A DNA stretch of 64,000 nt from Syntrophales bacterium. Lineage in GTDB: Bacteria > Desulfobacterota > Syntrophia > Syntrophales > UBA4778. The DNA is taken from contig JAQTPK010000008.1 in NCBI GenBank assembly GCA_028712885.1, positions 19,096 through 83,095 of the forward strand, written 5' to 3'. Below, piece after piece: positions 51,438-61,014 of this stretch. Position 1 is the first letter of the stretch. Each line of letters opens with the position of its first letter. The position numbers and the translations under genes were made by a program. The notes below the pieces were generated by a model. The model did no database searches, was not told the origin of the DNA, and saw nothing but the letters and a program-made list of their open reading frames with translations.

Positions 51438-51719
51438 AAAGATATCTTCATCGTAGTTAGGCGAAGCGAAATCCTTAAGCTGGTCACGTCTTTTCTTGTG
51501 CTGAAGCTTTCTGAGGGCCTTCGCTTCGATCTGACGGATTCTTTCCCGGGTAACACCCATCATCTCGCCCACTTCTTCCAGAGTGAAGGGTCCGTAATTG
51601 CAGGCGACCCAGGTGCAATTACAAAACGTCTCGTTTTTCAGCCACCACTCGCACATGTTGTCCTGGCAGGGCTCGGTAATAAAGACGTTTGTTTTCTTGC
51701 ATTTATAAAGGTTAGACAT
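51435..51719 (-). CDS. orphan sigma-70 region 4-like protein with Cys-rich N-terminus
   Basis: C-term [32 protein letters not shown]; 94 aa only; Cys 7,18,23,33,35,40. Confidence 0.8.
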   Translation of the reverse strand: MSNLYKCKKTNVFITEPCQDNMCEWWLKNETFCNCTWVACNYGPFTLEEVGEMMGVTRERIRQIEAKALRKLQHKKRRDQLKDFASPNYDEDIF

Positions 51720-51747
51720 TCGCTTTACACCTTTGTTTTTTTTAAAT

Positions 51748-51775
51748 ATTTTATAGCATCTCGGGCTATTGTCAA
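51748..51775 (-). promoter_or_regulatory. sigma-70-type promoter for the orphan region-4 gene
   Basis: TTGACA-N16-TAAAAT on minus strand. Confidence 0.6.
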
Positions 51776-51852
51776 TATAAATTTCCCCCTCGCCGCGCTC
51801 CTTGCAGGGCCGCTTAAGGGGAAATCACAGTGTTTTGGTCAGTTTGCATTCA

Positions 51853-51890
51853 TTTCCCCACAGCAGTTGTTAAAAAGCTGTGGATAACCC
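51853..51890. promoter_or_regulatory. DnaA-box-like inverted pair
   Basis: ttCCCCACAGC-N12-GCTGTGGATAA; TGTGGATAA is an exact DnaA box. Confidence 0.4.
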
Positions 51891-52079
51891 TGTTGAAGAT
51901 TTGCGCGCCCGCGAGTATATTGGAAAAGACAACGGTTTGCCCGTTTTTTAATCATGGGGATGGTGTTTGCAAGGTCCGGGAAAGACAGCAGATACGGGCT
52001 TTTCAGGAAATCATTGGCCTTGACAACTTAAAGGTAATCCATTAGCTTACGCAGACAATGCGGCAGGGGGGGGGATTCC

Positions 52080-52490
52080 ATGATCGGTGTACTGATCATC
52101 ACTCACGGCAATCTTGGCGGCGAATTGATCCTGGCGGCCGAGATGATTAAAGGCCAACTCACGGGAGTGATTCCCATTTCGGTGGACTCCGAAAAAGGGA
52201 TCGAAGAGATAAAAAAAGAGATCACAAGCGCGATTAAGAAGGTTGACAGGGGGGAAGGCGTGCTCATCCTGACCGACCTTTTTGGGGGGACGCCTTCCAA
52301 TATTGCCCTTTCCTTTCTGAAAGAAGGTAAAATTGAGGTAGTCACGGGCGTAAACCTGCCGATGTTGCTCAAACTGGAAATCCGCAAAGAAAAATCATTG
52401 GCCGAATTAGCCTATTTCCTGAAGGATTACGGCAGAAAAAACATTTCCCTCGCGAGCGAGATCCTCAAGCGGGAAGTAGGAGCGAAATAG
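52080..52490 (+). CDS. PTS mannose-family EIIA
   Basis: GVLIITHGNLG with His10; LTDLFGGTPSNIAL. Confidence 0.9.
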   Translation: MIGVLIITHGNLGGELILAAEMIKGQLTGVIPISVDSEKGIEEIKKEITSAIKKVDRGEGVLILTDLFGGTPSNIALSFLKEGKIEVVTGVNLPMLLKLEIRKEKSLAELAYFLKDYGRKNISLASEILKREVGAK

Positions 52491-52499
52491 GCGGGCGGG

Positions 52500-53012
52500 G
52501 TGTCTCTGCAGTCTACGGTCGAAACTGGTGGGCTCTTGGATTTTACTCTGATAAGAGTGGACAACCGGCTCGTCCATGGACAGATCCTTGAAGCATGGCT
52601 GCCCTACGTCAAGGCTTCATGCATAGTCATAGCCGATGACGAAGTCGCGAACGATTTCTTCCGGGAGACGGTCATCAAGATGGCCGTGCCGAGGGATATA
52701 GAAGTCCTGATATACAGTATTGAGGAATTCGGAAAGTCGCACGTTTACGACGAGTCGTATGGAAGAAAGGCGATCCTGCTGTTCAGCTCCATCGCCGACT
52801 CCCTGCGATGCTTCGATCTAGGCTTCAAATTCAGGCGCCTGAATATCGGAAACGTGTACAGCGACCAGAATTATATCCGATGCGGAGCTTCGCTGTTCCT
52901 GAGCGAGTCGGATATGGTCCGGCTGAAGCGCATGTCCGATGCCGGAGTCCGCATTGATCTGAGATGCGTTCCGAGAGACAAGTCGCTCGATTTCAAAGAA
53001 ATAGGCAGATAA
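52500..53012 (+). CDS. PTS mannose-family EIIB
   Basis: IRVDNRLVHGQILEAWLP, active-site His. Confidence 0.9.
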   Translation: MSLQSTVETGGLLDFTLIRVDNRLVHGQILEAWLPYVKASCIVIADDEVANDFFRETVIKMAVPRDIEVLIYSIEEFGKSHVYDESYGRKAILLFSSIADSLRCFDLGFKFRRLNIGNVYSDQNYIRCGASLFLSESDMVRLKRMSDAGVRIDLRCVPRDKSLDFKEIGR

Positions 53013-53061
53013 ACGCCCCACCTGCAATTCCGGGTCTTAAGATTCGCCGGAGAGGTCGCCC

Positions 53062-53757
53062 GTGCTGATGCATACGGCCATGATTTCCGTGTTCGGGGCC
53101 GTTTTATGCCTTGATCGGATTTTTCTGCAGTCGCTGGTCTCGAGACCCGTAGTAGCCGGGACGCTGACGGGTTTCTTTCTCGGAGATATACGCTCCGGAC
53201 TGACTGCCGGAGCTCTCGTGGAACTCCTCTGGATCGATTACTCGCCTATCGGGGTATCCGTTCCTCCGAACGACACCCTTTCCGCCGTTCTGATCTCCGC
53301 CTGTACCGTGATGGCAGGGTGGGAGATAGGAGAGGTTCGAAACGAACTGATAGCTCTTTCCGTTTTAGGTCTCCTTCCTGCGGCGCTGATCGCCCAGAAA
53401 ATAGATGTGCTGATTTTCCGGTCAAACGACCGCCTGGCGCAGGCGGCCATTAAAGACGCGGAGGCGGGCAACCTGGACGGGGTGCAAAGGAAACACTTAT
53501 TCGCCGCGGCAAAACATTTTCTGTACGCGCTGCCCATGATATTTATTTTTTCCGCAGCGGGGACAATGGCCCTGGCGAAGATCTTTCCCGTTCTCCCTGA
53601 TACCTTTATCAGAACGTTGTCTCTCGTTTATTATTTCCTGCCGGTGCTCGGCATCGGCATAGCACTGAACACGATCAATCTGAGGGGGATGATTCCGGTG
53701 CTCTGCAGCGTCTTCCTGATCGCGGGGGTCATAATCGACCTGTTCGGTAAGGGGTAA
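53062..53757 (+). CDS. PTS mannose-family EIIC
   Basis: GTLTGFFLGDIRSGLTAGALVELLWID; multi-TM. Confidence 0.85.
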   Translation: MLMHTAMISVFGAVLCLDRIFLQSLVSRPVVAGTLTGFFLGDIRSGLTAGALVELLWIDYSPIGVSVPPNDTLSAVLISACTVMAGWEIGEVRNELIALSVLGLLPAALIAQKIDVLIFRSNDRLAQAAIKDAEAGNLDGVQRKHLFAAAKHFLYALPMIFIFSAAGTMALAKIFPVLPDTFIRTLSLVYYFLPVLGIGIALNTINLRGMIPVLCSVFLIAGVIIDLFGKG

Positions 53758-53760
53758 GTA

Positions 53761-53860
53761 GCAGGTTATGGGTAATGGGTAATGGGTCATGGATACAAGA
53801 AGAGAGCTCTTTCCATTTTATACCCAAAACCCAAAACCCCGATACCCATAACCCAAACCA
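53761..53860. repeat. paired quasi-repeat arms, GGGTAAT family
   Basis: gcaggttatgggtaatgggtaatgggtcatgg ... tacccaaaacccaaaaccccgatacccataacccaaacc. Confidence 0.85.
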
Positions 53861-53861
53861 T

Positions 53862-54344
53862 ATGGATATGGCAAAGGTCAGAATAAGGAATATGTCGGCC
53901 GATGACCTGGATGAGGTCATAAAAATAGAGAGGATATCTTTTCCGACTCCCTGGTCGGAGGAGATGTTCAGAGCGGAGCTGCGGTCTCCCATCTCGAGGA
54001 CACTGGTCGCCGAAACGGAAGGGAACGGCGGCGCGGCGATCGCGGGATACATAAATTTCTGGCTGGTTGCAGACGAATTTCACCTGAACAGCATCGCGGT
54101 CCGCGGAAAGCTGAAGAGAAAGGGAATCGCTTCCGTTCTCATGAGGGAGATGATCCGGATCGCACGGCGCAGGGGCTGCGTTCACGGGACTCTCGAGGTC
54201 CGGAGGTCGAATCTGGCGGCGCGCAAGTTGTACGAGAAATTCGGCTTCACCATGAGGGGAGTGAGACCGCGCTATTACAGCGATACGGGCGAAGACGCCA
54301 TCATCATGTGGGTTGAGCTGGATGAACAGGAAGGCATTGATTAA
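53862..54344 (+). CDS. rimI: ribosomal protein alanine N-acetyltransferase
   Basis: GNAT fold; ERISFPTPWSEEMF, EVRRSNLAARKLYEKFGF. Confidence 0.92.
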   Translation: MDMAKVRIRNMSADDLDEVIKIERISFPTPWSEEMFRAELRSPISRTLVAETEGNGGAAIAGYINFWLVADEFHLNSIAVRGKLKRKGIASVLMREMIRIARRRGCVHGTLEVRRSNLAARKLYEKFGFTMRGVRPRYYSDTGEDAIIMWVELDEQEGID

Positions 54345-55143
54345 AGCGGAAATACTCAGAAACAGGGAAATCGCCCCTGAAGTTTTCCTGCTGTCCATGA
54401 GAGTCCCGGAAAGCTTTTCCGGCGCGCCGGGGCAGTTCGTGATGGTCAGATTCGAAGGCTTGGATTTTCCCCTTCTCGGAAGGCCCATCAGCATCCATTC
54501 GCTTTACCGGGACCGGAAGGGCGCAATATGCGACCTGCTGTACCGTGTTGTCGGGATCGGCTCCGCCGTCCTGTCCCGGATGAAAAAAGGAGGGCGGCTG
54601 CTGATACTTGGGCCGCTCGGGAGAGGCTTTACGGTACGCGCTGAAATCGAAAGGGTGTTCCTTGTCGCCGGGGGTATGGGGGTAGCGCCGCTCTTTTATC
54701 TTGCCGAATATTACCGGAAATGCACCGGAGGCAGGAAGAGGGAGATCATCTGCTTTCTGGGGGCGAGGAACGCGGATACCCTTCTCGATCTTGAACGTCT
54801 GAGAAAGACCTGTTCCGAGGTCCTGATCTGCACCGACGACGGCAGCAGGGGCTTTCACGGCCAGGTAACGCAGCTCCTGGCCGCAGAGATGGGGAAGTAT
54901 ACTGGTGAAAAGACGGCCGTTTTTGCCTGCGGCCCCCGTGCGATGCTGGCCGCATTGAGCCGGCAGATAGCCGGGGAGAGTTTCCCCTGCGAAGTGTCGG
55001 TCGAGGAAAAGATGGCCTGCGGCATCGGCGCCTGTCTCAGTTGCGCCGTTTCGCTCAGGGGAGGCGCGTACGCGAGAGTGTGCAAAGAGGGGCCGGTTTT
55101 CGATATCCGCGAACTGGATTGGGACCATGGCAGCACTGAATAG
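54313..55143 (+). CDS. pyrK: dihydroorotate dehydrogenase electron transfer subunit
   Basis: GRPISIHS, VAGGMGVAPLFYLAE, C-terminal Cys cluster CGIGACLSCAV. Confidence 0.93.
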   Translation: MSWMNRKALIKAEILRNREIAPEVFLLSMRVPESFSGAPGQFVMVRFEGLDFPLLGRPISIHSLYRDRKGAICDLLYRVVGIGSAVLSRMKKGGRLLILGPLGRGFTVRAEIERVFLVAGGMGVAPLFYLAEYYRKCTGGRKREIICFLGARNADTLLDLERLRKTCSEVLICTDDGSRGFHGQVTQLLAAEMGKYTGEKTAVFACGPRAMLAALSRQIAGESFPCEVSVEEKMACGIGACLSCAVSLRGGAYARVCKEGPVFDIRELDWDHGSTE

Positions 55144-56080
55144 ACAAGCCGTACTCGAAACCGACATCGGCGGAGGGTTAACGCTCAGGAATCCACTCCT
55201 CACGGCGTCCGGCACATTCGGCTACGGCGAGGAGTATTCGGAGTATCAGGACCTGGAGAAACTCGGGGCCGTGATCGTCAAGGGGCTTTCCCTGCTCCCC
55301 AGAAAAGGCAATCCGCCGCCGCGAATCATTGAGACGCCTGCGGGAATGCTGAACTCGATCGGTCTCGAGAACGTGGGCGTGAGGGCCTTCATCAGCGAAA
55401 AACTGCCCTTTCTCAGGAGATTCGATACGAAGGTCATCGCCAACGTATACGGCGAGTCGATTGATGAGTTCAGGGAGATTGTCGAGATCCTGGACGGCGC
55501 GCCGGGGGTTCACGGAATAGAAGTCAACGTGTCCTGTCCAAATGTAGAGAAGGGTGGAATTTCCTTCGGGGCTGATGAAAGACTCACGGCCCAAGTGACG
55601 CGTACGGTGAGAGAGGCTACACGGCTGCCGGTAATCGTGAAGCTTACGCCGAATGTGACGGATATTGCTTCCATAGCAGCGGCCGCCCGGGACTCCGGGG
55701 CTGATGCGGTATCTCTCATAAATACCCTGAAGGGCATGTCCATAGACGTCGAGACAAGAAGGGCGCATCTCGGGAACATTACCGGCGGATTGTCCGGTCC
55801 CGCGATCAGGCCCGTAGCCGTCCGGATGGTCTGGGAAACGGCGCGGCGGGTATCAATTCCGGTAATCGGGATCGGCGGCATAATTTCCGCGCGGGACGCC
55901 ATCGAATTCCTGATAGCCGGGGCGTCCGCCGTGCAGATAGGAACCGCAAATTTTCTGGATCCCGGGGCGCCGATGCAGATCCTGAAAGGAATCACGGAGT
56001 ATCTTGACAGGCATTCCATTCCCGATATCAAGCGGCTGATCGGGAGTCTCAAGCAGGGTGGAAGCCATGAAAATTGCTGA
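55127..56080 (+). CDS. pyrD: dihydroorotate dehydrogenase B catalytic subunit
   Basis: LTASGTFGYGEEY, VNVSCPNV, GIGGIISARDAIEFLIAGASAVQIGTA. Confidence 0.95.
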   Translation: MAALNRQAVLETDIGGGLTLRNPLLTASGTFGYGEEYSEYQDLEKLGAVIVKGLSLLPRKGNPPPRIIETPAGMLNSIGLENVGVRAFISEKLPFLRRFDTKVIANVYGESIDEFREIVEILDGAPGVHGIEVNVSCPNVEKGGISFGADERLTAQVTRTVREATRLPVIVKLTPNVTDIASIAAAARDSGADAVSLINTLKGMSIDVETRRAHLGNITGGLSGPAIRPVAVRMVWETARRVSIPVIGIGGIISARDAIEFLIAGASAVQIGTANFLDPGAPMQILKGITEYLDRHSIPDIKRLIGSLKQGGSHENC

Positions 56081-56738
56081 AGGAATATATCTGATCGGAG
56101 GACCGAACCTAACCAGGTCGGAAGACGCCGCAGCTTATGTGATCGACTTCTCGGGCGATCTCGTCATGATCGATGCGGGGGCGGGACGCAGCGCCCGGAT
56201 GCTGGCCGGTAATATCGAGGAAGCCGGTCTCGACCCCGGCCGCATTACCCATCTGATTCTTACCCATTGCCATATCGACCATATCGGCGCCGCCCCCTGT
56301 TTCAGGGACAAGTACGGCTGCCGGCTTGTCGCCCATGAGCTCGACGCCGGAGCAATCGAAGAGGGCGATCCCGTGATGACGGCGGCAAACTGGTATGAGA
56401 CCGAATTTCCTCCTACGCCGATAGATATAAAGATCAGCGGCCCGGAGCATTCTTTCCGCTTTCAGGACCGGGAACTCCTGTGCATTCACACTCCCGGGCA
56501 TACGCCCGGCTCGATTTCCGTTTTTCTCGAGCGGGACGGCAGGAAGGTCCTTTTCGGGCAGGATATTCATGGTCCGTTTCTCCCCTCCTTCGGCTCGGAT
56601 ATAAACGTCTGGAGGCAGTCGATGGAGAAGCTGCTTGCCCTCGAGCCCGACATCCTCTGCGAAGGCCACTTCGGGATTTTTCGGTCCCGCGCTTCGGCCG
56701 AGGCGTATATAAAGAAATACATGAAGATGTATGGGTAA
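56058..56738 (+). CDS. MBL-fold metallohydrolase
   Basis: LTHCHIDHIGAAP, HTPGHTPGS. Confidence 0.9.
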   Translation: MEAMKIAEGIYLIGGPNLTRSEDAAAYVIDFSGDLVMIDAGAGRSARMLAGNIEEAGLDPGRITHLILTHCHIDHIGAAPCFRDKYGCRLVAHELDAGAIEEGDPVMTAANWYETEFPPTPIDIKISGPEHSFRFQDRELLCIHTPGHTPGSISVFLERDGRKVLFGQDIHGPFLPSFGSDINVWRQSMEKLLALEPDILCEGHFGIFRSRASAEAYIKKYMKMYG

Positions 56739-56801
56739 GCCCATTACCCAATAACCCCTTAAAAACCTTTCCCGCCTTTCCCGCGGCTGATGCCCAACGC
56801 C

Positions 56802-56831
56802 TTGACAAATTGCTGAGGCGCGTACTATATA
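56802..56831 (+). promoter_or_regulatory. putative sigma-70 promoter
   Basis: TTGACA-N18-TATATA about 175 nt upstream of the PA2779-like gene. Confidence 0.45.
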
Positions 56832-57006
56832 CATTCAGAGCAGATTCAGGCCTGAAAGTCCGCTCCAATCCTTCTGCACTCCCGACCTCCCACGATGAGT
56901 AGTAGATCTAAGGATCGAGACTTACCAACAGTCATCAGGGACAAGATGCCGTACCCGATGCCCAAGTCTGACGCCTGCTCGTTAAAACACTTTCGGGAGG
57001 TAGAGC

Positions 57007-57396
57007 ATGAACCGGTTATTGGTCAGAAGAGTAAGCCTGTATCTTGTGGTGGTTATGTTTTTCATAGGCATAGTTCCGAGAGTTGAGGCGGGATTTGTGC
57101 CGTCTCCGGCCCTTACAGGGGGGACGGAAAACCGGGAAGCGGATATGGAAAAGATCCGCCAGTGCATCGAGAACAAAATGGTCGGCGACAGGCTTGAACA
57201 GCTCGGCTTTACTCCGGGGGAAGTCAAGGCGAGGCTGGACGCAATGACGGACGAGCAGATACATCAGCTTGCGCTGAACCTCGATGAGATCAAAGTCGGC
57301 GGAGACGCTCTCGGCGTCATAATCGCCCTGCTGGTTATCGCCATTCTGGTCGTCATTTTGCTCCAGCTTACAGGGCACAAGGTCATAATCAAATAG
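57007..57396 (+). CDS. PA2779-family secreted/membrane protein
   Basis: Signal peptide, LGFTPGEVKARLDAMTDEQIHQLA, VGGDALG + C-terminal hydrophobic helix. Confidence 0.8.
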   Translation: MNRLLVRRVSLYLVVVMFFIGIVPRVEAGFVPSPALTGGTENREADMEKIRQCIENKMVGDRLEQLGFTPGEVKARLDAMTDEQIHQLALNLDEIKVGGDALGVIIALLVIAILVVILLQLTGHKVIIK

Positions 57397-57403
57397 TCGG
57401 ACG

Positions 57404-58003
57404 ATGTCTATTCCGCCGGTATTGCGGAAAAAGTTATTGAACGGCATGAGCGCGGCGAGCGCCGCGCTCATGCTGACGGCCGCAGCCTGGTGCGCCGGTG
57501 CGGGGACGCCCGGACTCTATGCCGAGGACTCCCCCATGCGGGTAATCCGGAACGTCCCCTTTTACCCTCAGAAAAAAAATCAATGCGGTCCGGCCTCCCT
57601 GGCCGGAGTGATGGTTTTCCGTGGAGTTTTTACTTCACCCGAGGAAATAGCGGCGGAGATATACAGCCCAACGGCGGGCGGCAGCCTTGATTCCGACCTC
57701 CGACGGTATGCGGTCAGGAAGGGACTGCATGCGGAACAGTATCGGGGAAGTGTGGAGGATCTCAAAGCCCAGATCGACCGCGGCAATCCCGTGATCGTTC
57801 TGGTAGACAATGGTTTCCTTTCCTACCGCGCCCACCATTTCATGGTGATAATCGGTTATGACGGCCGAGGCGTAATTGCAAACTCCGGCATTGAGCAGTC
57901 CAGGCGCATATCCATACAGAAATTTCTGGATTCCTGGGGAAAAACGGATTTCTGGACGCTTCTGATCCTGCCGGGAAAAAGGAAATTGGACGAACGGAAA
58001 TGA
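57404..58003 (+). CDS. PA2778-family C39-like cysteine peptidase
   Basis: KNQCGPASLAGV (Cys), AHHFMVIIGYD (His). Confidence 0.8.
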   Translation: MSIPPVLRKKLLNGMSAASAALMLTAAAWCAGAGTPGLYAEDSPMRVIRNVPFYPQKKNQCGPASLAGVMVFRGVFTSPEEIAAEIYSPTAGGSLDSDLRRYAVRKGLHAEQYRGSVEDLKAQIDRGNPVIVLVDNGFLSYRAHHFMVIIGYDGRGVIANSGIEQSRRISIQKFLDSWGKTDFWTLLILPGKRKLDERK

Positions 58004-58452
58004 TTTCGAAGCGGTTTCTGGTATTCGGCCTGATTCTTACGGTCTTGGGGGCGGTGTCATGCACTCTGCCCCGTATCATTACCCTTGAAGACAGGCTGAC
58101 TCCGGAGGAACACCTTAATCTGGGCGCCGCTTACGAGAGAAAAGGAAAATTAGACGACGCGATCCGGGAGTACGAAACAGCGGCAAAACGGCTGCCCCGG
58201 GCCAATCTCCACCTCGGCAACGCCTGGTTCGGCAAGGGAGACTACGGCCGCGCCGAGAAATACTACAGGAAGGCCCTGGAAGAGAAGGCGCCGCCGGCGG
58301 ATGCATACAACAACCTGGCCTGGCTGCTGTACGTGAAGGGCCAAGACCTGGCGGAGGCGGAAACACTTGCCGCAAAGGCGGTCCGGATGGAACCCAGGAA
58401 GGAATACCGCGATACGCTGGACAAAATCAGGGCAGCCCGAAGTGAAAAGTGA
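58000..58452 (+). CDS. TPR-repeat lipoprotein
   Basis: LGAVSC lipobox-like; TPRs. Confidence 0.8.
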   Translation: MISKRFLVFGLILTVLGAVSCTLPRIITLEDRLTPEEHLNLGAAYERKGKLDDAIREYETAAKRLPRANLHLGNAWFGKGDYGRAEKYYRKALEEKAPPADAYNNLAWLLYVKGQDLAEAETLAAKAVRMEPRKEYRDTLDKIRAARSEK

Positions 58453-58556
58453 AAACTAAAGAGGGTTCAAGGGGTCGAGGGTTCGAGTGAACTTGATAAG
58501 AACACTACCCTTGACCCCTCTTTACTTTTTACATTTCACTTTTTACCTTTTACAAC
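58435..58556. repeat. paired quasi-repeat arms, AGGGTTCG family
   Basis: agtgaaaagtgaaaactaaagagggttcaaggggtcgagggttcgag ... acccttgacccctctttactttttacatttcacttttta. Confidence 0.85.
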
Positions 58557-60530
58557 TTAGATGATACGCCCGATTTCGAATCCCTCGCGAATCGCGTCCA
58601 GGGCTTTTCTCGGATTGAGGGCGTCCCCTATGACATGTATTTCCCTCGGCCTCGCTTTCCACTTTTCTATTCCTATATCATTTCGCACCGACCCGAGGGC
58701 TATTACCGCATGATCGAAATCCTCCAGAACGGAGTGGCCCCCGGCTTCGTTGCAGATTTCGATTTTTCCCCCGGTGATGCGTATAACTTTCGTGTTTCGC
58801 CTCAGGGAGACCCCCCTTCCGGCAAGAAGCCTTCTCAGATAGGAGCTCATTATCCCGCCCATGTCCCGTCCGAACTGGCCCGCAGCCTCCAGAACGGTTA
58901 CCTTTTTGCCGAGGCCTGAAAGGTAGAGGGCCGTCTCCAGGCCGACTGCTCCTCCCCCGATCACTGTGATTCTTCCCCCGTCGAGTCTTTTCCCCCTGAG
59001 GACTTCCCATGCCGTTGCAAAAGGGACCTCGACCGGAAAAGGGGGAGCCAGGGGAACTGCTCCCGCCGCGACAATTACGGCGTCGTAGCCGTCCCGGACC
59101 GAGGATTCGTCCGCCTCACTTCCGCACATCACTTCCGCTCCGGCGTTCCGGACTTTCCTTTCGAGGTGATCGAGGTATATGAGAAATTCCGACCGGCCCG
59201 GCACCTGCCCCGCGAGGCGAAGCTGACCGCCGGGTCGAATGTCTTTTTCCCAGAGTTCCACGCGGTGTCCTCTCCGGGCGGCGGCAAGTGCGGCGCTGAG
59301 CCCCGCCGGGCCGCCCCCTATCACGAGGATGCGGCGCCGGGTTTCGGCATTCCGGAGCGCCGTCTCCGCCTCGCGTCCCGCCGCGGGATTTACAAAGCAG
59401 GAGATCCCCCGCGTCATGTCCGACATCATGCTCTCGTTAATGCGGTCGATGCAGCCCTGGTTGCACCCCGTGCACTTCACGATATCCGCCGTTTTTCCAT
59501 GCTCGGCCTTCCGGGGCAGGTCGGGATCGGCGATCAGAGCTCTTCCCATGGCGACGAGATCGGCTTTCCCCTCGCGCAGGATGGACTCGGCCAGAACAGG
59601 ATCGTTTATTCGACCCGCCGCGATAACGGGGATCTTGACAGCTTTTCTGATGCCGGCCGCGAGGTCGGCAAAGCACCCGGGCGGCTCAAACATCGGGGCC
59701 ACGGTGGCCCGGTAAGAGCCGTAGACGCCGGCCGAAACGCTCAGGGCGTCGGCGCCCGCGCCGGCGATCAGAGCCGCTATTTCCGCCATCTCCTCCGGAC
59801 CGGCCCCGTCTTGAATGTAATCATGGCCGTTTATTCTCGCGATGACCGGCATTTCGGGTCCGGGAAGATCCTTGATTGCTTGGATGATCTCACGGCAGAA
59901 ACGGGTTTTCCCCTCCAGGCTCCCTCCGTACTCGTCCTCCCGCCGGTTGGTCCGGGAGGCGAAGAATTCCCCGATCAGATACCCGTGGCAGGCATGAAGT
60001 TCCACCATGTCGAAGCCTGCATCGCGGGCGAAAGAGGCCGACCGGGCGAATTCGAGCACGATTGCCCTGATCTCCTCGCGCGTGAGCTCGTGGGGGATAT
60101 CCCGGCATACCGGACAGGGGAGGGGAGAGGGGGCGACCGGCTGTGCGCCCGAAAAGGAGGAATGAATCTGCCTGCCGAGACGGCTTAACTGCATGGCGAT
60201 ACGCGCGCCGTGCCCATGGACCGATTCAGCCAGCCTGCGGAAATCACTTAAGCTTTCCCGGTTGGCGGCATTGAGGTGGAAGCGGCCGAGCTTGCCTCCT
60301 GCGGGATGGATCATCGTGGCCTCGGTGACGAGGAGTCCCGCGCCTCCCTGAGCCCTCCGTTTGTAATAATCTATCATCCTGGGCGAGGGACGCCCATTCT
60401 CGGCGTAGTTTGTCGCCATGGCGGGCATGACGATCCTGTTTCTCAAGGTCTTCCCGCCGATTGAAACGGGACTGAAAATCAGCTTATCCATCTGGTTTCT
60501 CCGGTGTCTCAGTCTTGGATTAACAAGCAT
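58557..60530 (-). CDS. 2,4-dienoyl-CoA reductase-like NADH:flavin oxidoreductase (old yellow enzyme + FAD/NAD domains)
   Basis: LFSPVSIGGKTLRNRIVM, CTGCNQGCID, VIGGGPAGLSAALAAA, VIGGGAVGLETALYL. Confidence 0.92.
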   Translation of the reverse strand: MLVNPRLRHRRNQMDKLIFSPVSIGGKTLRNRIVMPAMATNYAENGRPSPRMIDYYKRRAQGGAGLLVTEATMIHPAGGKLGRFHLNAANRESLSDFRRLAESVHGHGARIAMQLSRLGRQIHSSFSGAQPVAPSPLPCPVCRDIPHELTREEIRAIVLEFARSASFARDAGFDMVELHACHGYLIGEFFASRTNRREDEYGGSLEGKTRFCREIIQAIKDLPGPEMPVIARINGHDYIQDGAGPEEMAEIAALIAGAGADALSVSAGVYGSYRATVAPMFEPPGCFADLAAGIRKAVKIPVIAAGRINDPVLAESILREGKADLVAMGRALIADPDLPRKAEHGKTADIVKCTGCNQGCIDRINESMMSDMTRGISCFVNPAAGREAETALRNAETRRRILVIGGGPAGLSAALAAARRGHRVELWEKDIRPGGQLRLAGQVPGRSEFLIYLDHLERKVRNAGAEVMCGSEADESSVRDGYDAVIVAAGAVPLAPPFPVEVPFATAWEVLRGKRLDGGRITVIGGGAVGLETALYLSGLGKKVTVLEAAGQFGRDMGGIMSSYLRRLLAGRGVSLRRNTKVIRITGGKIEICNEAGGHSVLEDFDHAVIALGSVRNDIGIEKWKARPREIHVIGDALNPRKALDAIREGFEIGRII

Positions 60531-61014
60531 AGGACGGGCCTTTTTTCAATCGGAAAAAAGAATTTGCTGGAATTTCTCTGGGATAAAATGGTAAAAAGGC
60601 AAGCGTCTTTTCTTTTGGCATTCTCTTTTTTCACCCCTGGTATCTCGGTCACCGGCGCCCCCGTCGTTGTATCGAATCCCGAGTCGCTGCCATGCTCATC
60701 GATATGAAAAGAGAGATCGGCAACAAGAAGTCATCTGCAAGACTGCCTCAAAGCGGTGCAGATCGTTTCCGGGAGGAAATAGATCGGCCCGCTATCTTTG
60801 CCGCGGAGAAACCCCGCGCTTGCTCTCAAAGAATGATCGCCGGCCGATCAACCCATCAGGTCATCTATTGCGCATTCCGTATCAGGAAAAATCCGTTCGA
60901 ATCAAAACCGCGATTCTCTTAAAAAGGGGGTGATAACCGGATTACCTTGCCATCTTGTCCATGGGCCATGAGTCGTCTCTAAATATTCTCGTGATGTAAA
61001 CAGGAGGGAAAACC

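Noticed and set aside
56832-57006. Riboswitch in the 5' leader of the PA2779-like gene
   Set aside because: Long leader possible but I could not recognise any known aptamer consensus.
60531-61014. Small ORFs (60504-60707, 60667-60933, 60692-60922) as genes
   Set aside because: Overlapping frames, no RBS/start logic or domain similarity; treated as unannotated intergenic sequence.
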